This document shows, piece by piece, positions 58,714 to 64,000 of a DNA stretch of 64,000 nucleotides. The stretch comes from Siphonodentalium dalli. Taxonomy: Eukaryota > Mollusca > Scaphopoda > Gadilida > Siphonodentaliidae. The position numbers and the translations under genes were made by a program. The stretch covers positions 60,152,893-60,216,892 of the forward strand of contig CP136067.1 of the NCBI GenBank assembly GCA_032622095.1, written 5' to 3'. The notes beneath the pieces are model-generated. The model saw nothing but the letters and a program-made list of their open reading frames with translations, was not told where the DNA came from and made no database searches. Numbering within the stretch: position 1 is the stretch's first letter; every line of letters starts with the position of its first letter.

Positions 58714-59111
58714 CCTATGGGAGGCCAAATTCACATTTATTAATAATTGTGCTTCAGCGCAATCCAATTGCGCTTCATCGCAATTCAATTGCGCTTTGAA
58801 CAGCGCAATTCGAAATTAATTGCGCTTCAGCGCAATTAATTTTCCATATATGGCTAAACCCCCAGTAAATTAATGAATAAATCCAATACAAAATTAATTG
58901 CGCTAAAGAGCAATTATTTTCCCTATATATATGACTAACCCCGCTGAAGGCCGAAGCGCAATTATTTTCCCATATCAGGCTAATTTCCCCCAGTTCAGGG
59001 GTGTAAGCTTGTAAGAATAATTGCGATTGGGTTGAAGCGCAATTGATCTGAATCAGGCTGGATTGCGCTGAAGCGCAATTATTAATAAATGTGAATTTGG
59101 CATCCCATAGA
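58714..59111. repeat. Palindrome island, TTGCGC type, with ~53-bp inverted ends
   Basis: The outer arms 58714-58766 and 59060-59111 are near-perfect inverted repeats (CTATGGGA, CCAAATTCACATTTATTAAT, GCTTCAGCGCAATCC). Between them AATTGCGCTTCAGCGCAATT and variants recur about eight times on either strand. Confidence 0.88.
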
Positions 59112-59580
59112 TGCCGCGGAAATATATTGGAACTATGTACATCCGACAAAGTCTAACATTTTGCATGACATTTTGGGAATGTGTCGGATGGTACGTATTT
59201 GCACGAAACAACTATGGTACGAAACGTCCATCAATCTCGCATCAGATATCACGTGATTCACATTTTTCATGACGTTCCTCGCACTGAGTAATGGTAGCAA
59301 TGTTTGCTATTCGTCGAAATATCGAAAAGAAAGCGCCATGAATTGTTCTTAAACTCTCATTTTCGGGTAAATATCCATTAGATGCAACATTTATTGGTGT
59401 CATGAACATTTATGGTAGAAATAAATACACATGTAGCGATGAAATTCATTAATTGGAGACTGTCTTGCCACCCTGAATGGCCTGATCAGGCATAGTCCAA
59501 AATTGACTATACATTGAATGTATACTGTATAGTCCAACTTTCCCCATCGCTGGTAACGGAGCTTTTTCTTCAAGTCCGGA
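59112..59580. other. No gene recognised
   Basis: Lies just outside the detectable part of the large inverted repeat. The right arm runs off the window, so this stretch may also be part of the left arm. Confidence 0.35.
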
Positions 59581-59668
59581 AAGGAAGAATGTGACGCAAG
59601 ATACGACCAAACCGCGATGTTTTCCGGGTAATACATGTGCTACTGCATCACCCTGACATACCTTTCAT

Positions 59669-62021
59669 TAGTCCGTAAACCTGACTTTTATTATCAGAGC
59701 ATAGCTCTATAAAAGTCAGGACTGTATATCACTGAAAGCAGTACTCCGTCACTAATCATTGGTATGGACATTTACTCGACTTTTCACAAGCGATAACACA
59801 CACTAAAAAATATTATTTAACAACCAAAACTACCACATACTTGTAGATCAGAGCTTCTAGTACATTTCTAGTGTGGTGTCAATGCATGTTTCAGATGTTA
59901 GTCGTGACATTCTTCGCATAAAGCGAGAGCATATTTCTACCGCCTCGAACTTTCAGCCATTTTGTATTTGTAAAAATCCGTCAAAACAGTGAATAAGGAA
60001 TCGGAAACGGAACGAACATAATTGGATTCCGGCTATAACATGTTCTTGTTTGTTTCGAGTTTATTTTCGATTCAAATATTTTTAAACTTTAAAAGCACAT
60101 ATAACAACAATGGATAACACGATGAGTTTGGAGACAACGATATATATATGTATATTCAAATGTTTTTAAAGGTTACCCATGCATATACTTTCTATTTTTG
60201 TTTTAAAATATGCATGTTCAGACCTGCACGTTTTGAGCTTTGGTGGGGGTATTTAATTAAAATTTCATCATGGGTCATGTTGGAAGGTGCGACCTTGTTT
60301 GGATATTAATCTCATATTAACCTCAATAATTCAGTATACTTTTAATTATCAGTGTGCTCTCGTTGCCTGTGAGCTTATTTTGACCCAAAGAGTCTATCCC
60401 CGCGTCGATTGGTAGAACATGACTATTTAAAATATGCGGAAACCGCATTAGAATGTCCTAACACACGTTAAAGTGTGCCATTAATATCATTGTCAGCATG
60501 TCTACCAACACGAAGAAAAGCCTCAATTTCCAAAAGCTGAGCATCTACCCAATACGCCAAACATATTTATGTGGCGTACATATGACCCATCGGCTGCCAT
60601 TGTGTTTATATCTCCATACCTATGTGTGTGTATAGGTTCATGAGAAATAAACTTATTGATTATATATGTATATATGCATGTAACCATTTCATAATCACCA
60701 TCGTCATCATCCGACATCAACATATTATTATTATTAAAATCATCATCGCCATGACATCATCATATATCATCAAATCATTTTTTTTAAGGGCGTGGCTAAA
60801 GTGCCTTATTAGGTGTCCAAATTATTATTCCAACCTCTTTCGTGAAGACCAAATGTTTACATCCTAATTGAGTGAGAATTTTCCAAATTGACACCCTAAC
60901 TTACCAACTGTCGTCAAATTGTAATATATATGTAAGGTAGCCATACGGTGTTTTAGCGGCGTAGGTAATCGGCTTTAACTAATTGACGACTCTTAGACTA
61001 TAATATTCAGATAGTTGTCTCGGTTTCGACTCCATATTGTCGCCAATGCTTTGTCAACGTTATTGGCACGTATATCTTATATATATACGCATAGCGATGG
61101 CGACGTGGTCGGAACTTGGGCGTTTGATACCGAGACCACTATTTGAATATTAATGTGTGTTCCAGAACGAAAAAGTTGAAGAAAATCAACAAATTTGTTA
61201 ATTTAAAAACAATTCAAACGTTAGTGTATTCCATGCCTCAGCCCGGACATATATACCAAATTTCATTAATATCCATTGAGAAACAACGGTCCAAACATAA
61301 CACTCCGTTTACACATTTTAGTTGGAGCCGGCCACGGCCTTGGCTTACACTTTATATTGTGTCCCCACACATATCGCCACGCCCTTGGTCATTGTTTCTT
61401 TGAAATCAAACTCCATTGTTTATTAAAACTTAAAATTCAAAAAATAGTTGTTGCTGTTGCTTTCACTCGGCCGATCGTCTGATCTCCTTTCCGGTTATGT
61501 AGTTGTAAGTTCGTTCCGCCTGTTCCGTTCCGTCAATTTACTACAGATAAAGTTTTAAATGTTGACAAATTAACGGTCTCGGATTTATCTCAAAGTTCGG
61601 ATTATATTTCGAGAGTCAGGTATTGTACACAATGCCTTCGTAATCTGCCATTATCACTTGATCTTACAACATAATGGTAGCAGATAAAACCATCTAGTTA
61701 TATGTGAATTTGGTGATTGAAATGAGGCGGGGTAGTGTCTAATTTTTTGCCGAAATAGTTTTTCGGCAAGCAGTCTACCATGTATTTTTAAAACAACTAC
61801 AAATGTCACATTTTTATTTTTTTCGTCGGGTAGCTTGTTGATACTCACTCAGAACAGATTAGTCTTCAACATAATTTATATACAATGTTTGTATTTTCAT
61901 GTTATAAGTGGGAAAAAAATTCATAATAATGGAAAAGCACTTGGAGGTCGTGAATAAAGCTACGGCGGCCCAACTATTCGAGAGCGTCTAGCTCTGTTTG
62001 AATAGTTGGGTTCACCAACTA
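59669..62021. mobile_element. Hairpin-ended element, 2353 bp, with 9-bp flanking duplications
   Basis: ACCTTTCAT flanks it on both sides (59660-59668 and 62022-62030), while the right arm of the large inverted repeat has the uninterrupted site. Ends: TAGTCCGTAAACC at the left; on the complementary strand, TAGTTGGTGAACC at the right. Exactly 11 bp from each end a hairpin begins (59680-59720 and 61969-62010). Both keep AGAGC...GCTCT near the loop, but the outer stems differ in sequence while remaining paired (CCTGACTTTTA against CCCAACTATTC). No transposase frame is seen. A 9-bp duplication suggests MuDR-like integration; hAT (8 bp) fits less well. Confidence 0.85.
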
Positions 62022-62690
62022 ACCTTTCATATTCCTTTTCCAAAAATGAGAGATTTATTGAGAATATTCCGCTGGAGCCGACGGTTTTTTAAACAGTTTT
62101 AAACATTGGGTTTGCTCGATCGAACTCCGGTCACACCGCACTCGCTGTCGTGAGAGCAAGTATTTTCGTACCCTGACCAGCTCGTACCCTCCGAAAAAGT
62201 AAATTCGTACTCTAGCCCGAAACTATTTAGATATTTCAATAAGGCGTGCGTTCAGTTTCTCATCTAATAACTTTGCTTATCTCATTTTTAACCGGGATTG
62301 AACGTATACTATGGAACCCACAGTGATCTCTTGGATGTAAAAGATACAGAAATAGAACAGTAACATGCCTGATGTCTTGGACGTGAAAGATACAGAAGTA
62401 GAACAGAAACCTGCCTATATATATATATACATACAAATTAAATTAAATAACCATACTTACCTGTTTTCAATCATCGTATTTCATCACTATGCGCCGTGTC
62501 GTAATCCAGTTTCTCGTCTAATAACATAAATTTGTCCACCCTGTTTTTAGGGAATGGGTCCTGGGTCTTTGCCATTGGGAAACAAATTGCGTCATAGAGG
62601 TTTACACTTAGTAAGGCCTATGATCGATAACGATTATAGTATGGAGAGTTGTCAGTGTGAAAATAGTGTAATCAAATACTTTGATGTATA

Positions 62691-63177
62691 TTATATTTGC
62701 CAATAAAAAACATCAAAACAATAATACATATTACAAATAAAAAAAACAAGAATATGTGCATAGATAATATCATTCACCACAGGCTCACGCGTTTGCCATC
62801 GCACGTACATACATTCCCGTGAACAGAAACTGCAGCAGTTGCAGCGAGCGCAATTACATTTTAGTTTATTGCACATCAAGTTACACTTGATGTCCGAGAC
62901 AACTAACGGGCTCATTCCATCAACAATAAATTGTTTGAGAATCGCCGCTCGATAACAATGACTTCCTGAAAGTATACCAGAAACCTCTTCAGGACAACAG
63001 CCGTGCCTCAGCACAACTGCAGAACTTTGCCTGCCATCACGGCCTGCACGGCCCACCTCCTGCCAATAAGAAATACAACTTGCTGGTGCACCCCAGTGCA
63101 CAACAATGTCGACATCAGGGATGTCCATCCCCATGCCAAATGCTATCGTAGCGACAAGAACTCTCGTATTCCCATGT
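62691..63177 (-). CDS. RecQ-family helicase exon (motifs V and VI and start of the zinc domain), in the loop of the inverted repeat
   Basis: The minus strand opens at an acceptor (ATTTCAG, before 63177) and reads [18 protein letters not shown] (helicase motif V), [20 protein letters not shown] and RDG (motif VI, with the arginine finger). It then gives a RecQ zinc-domain-like stretch with cysteines ([10 protein letters not shown]... followed by C-x3-C and several C-x2-C pairs). RecQ enzymes unwind DNA 3' to 5' in repair and recombination. Only about 120 residues are recognisable. Motifs I-IV are not in this window. After [10 protein letters not shown] the frame runs into the inverted-repeat arm and ends at 62691, with no clear donor. 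It may be an exon of a real gene, a captured exon or a pseudogene. Confidence 0.7.
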
Positions 63178-64000
63178 CTGAAATTTCTTGTTTTTTTTAT
63201 TTGTAATATGTATTATTGTTTTGATGTTTTTTATTGGCAAATATAATATACATCAAAGTATTTGATTACACTATTTTCACACTGACAACTCTCCATACTA
63301 TAATCGTTATCGGTCATAGGCCTTACTAAGTGTAAACCTCTATGACGCAATTTGTTTCCCAATGGCAAAGACCCAGGACCCATTCCCTAAAAACAGGGTG
63401 GACAAATTTATGTTATTAGACGAGAAACTGGATTACGACACGGCGCATAGTGATGAAATACGACGATTGAAAACAGGTAAGTATGGTTATTTAATTTAAT
63501 TTGTATGTATATATATATATATATATAGGCAGGTTTCTGTTCTACTTCTGTATCTTTCACGTCCAAGACATCAGGCATGTTACTGTTCTATTTCTGTATC
63601 TTTTACGTCCAAGAGATCACTGTGGGTTCCATAGTATACGTTCAATCCCGGTTAAAAATGAGCTAAGCAAAGTTATTAGATGAGAAACTGAACGCACGCC
63701 TTATTGAAATATCTAAATAGTTTCGCGCTAGAGTACGAATTTACTTTTTCGGAGGGTACGAGCTGGTCAGGGTACGAAAATACTTGCTCCCACGACAGCG
63801 AGTGCGGTGTGACCGGAGTTCGATCGAGCAAACCCAATGTTTAAAACTGTTTAAAAAACCGTCGGCTCCAGCGGAATATTCTCAATAAATCTCTCATTTT
63901 TGGAAAAGGAATATGAAAGGTATGTCAGGGTGATGCAGTAGCACATGTATTACCCGGAAAACATCGCGGTTTGGTCGTATCTTGCGTCACATTCTTCCTT

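Larger units (their letters stand above)
59581..64000. repeat. Large inverted repeat with a 432-bp loop, right end outside the window
   Basis: Reading outward from the loop (62753-63184), the right arm 63185-64000 matches the left arm in reverse complement over 62752 to 62022, then jumps to 59668-59581. The jump is the 2.35-kb insertion at 59669-62021. The arms look well over 95 percent identical (for example GAGCTGGTCAGGGTACGAAA and ACGGCGCATAGTGATGAAAT are retained), with a few changes such as TAGCGCGAAA for AGCCCGAAA. The match continues to the last base of the window. Confidence 0.93.

Noticed and set aside
59669-62021. hAT element (TAG start)
   Set aside because: hAT elements make 8-bp duplications; here 9 bp match symmetrically on both sides and the empty site agrees, although 8 bp cannot be wholly excluded because the junction bases are ambiguous by one.

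Overview
This window is eukaryotic, AT-rich, repeat-dominated DNA. It most likely comes from a marine or other aquatic invertebrate animal, but the sequence does not let me name the species. The evidence for a eukaryote is a tRNA-derived SINE, CR1/L2-type LINE fragments, several MITE families with TTAA or TA targets, Helitrons, (GT)n and TATG-type microsatellites, and a RecQ helicase exon that begins at a splice acceptor. No complete host gene is visible. Almost all open reading frames over 60 codons are chance frames, many of them inside tandem repeats.

Layout. 1-8 kb: a palindromic MITE, a degenerate minisatellite, and a broken LINE (endonuclease and linker pieces) interrupted by the tailed 3' end of another LINE. 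7.3-12.7 kb: a non-autonomous Helitron; an element with 91-bp terminal inverted repeats (TIRs), a 9-bp target duplication and a 71-bp minisatellite core, sitting in an otherwise open frame; two head-to-tail Helitrons; a TTAA MITE. 13-17.6 kb: TTAA MITEs, a candidate two-exon gene for a tiny secreted cysteine-rich peptide (minus strand), and two islands of short perfect palindromes.

17.857-35.216 kb: an 8.7-kb segment present twice in direct tandem. The copies are almost identical and the junction has 4 bp of microhomology. Each copy carries two MITEs, a possible decayed gene fragment, five minus-strand Helitrons in head-to-tail array, a palindrome island, a 244-bp tandem pair and a SINE. This is either a very recent duplication or two haplotypes placed in series by the assembler.

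35.8-50.8 kb: a nested MITE locus (a piggyBac-like MITE inserted in an array of mariner-like MITEs), LINE 3'-end fragments on both strands, a truncated Helitron, microsatellites, a second copy of the 590-bp TTAA MITE, and a Helitron relative on the minus strand. 51-57.6 kb: direct and tandem repeats, including a 1.4-kb GC-rich minisatellite with about five 141-bp units in one orientation followed by about five in the other. 58-64 kb: a TTAA MITE, a TTGCGC palindrome island, and a large inverted repeat that runs off the window end. Its 432-bp loop holds a RecQ helicase exon. One arm is interrupted by a 2.35-kb element with matching hairpins 11 bp from each end and 9-bp flanking duplications; the other arm keeps the empty site.

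The parts do not form a pathway. The common theme is DNA that folds: hairpin-ended transposons, palindrome arrays, inverted minisatellites and Helitron end hairpins. The best leads for something undescribed are the hairpin-ended element at 59.67-62.02 kb and the palindrome islands.
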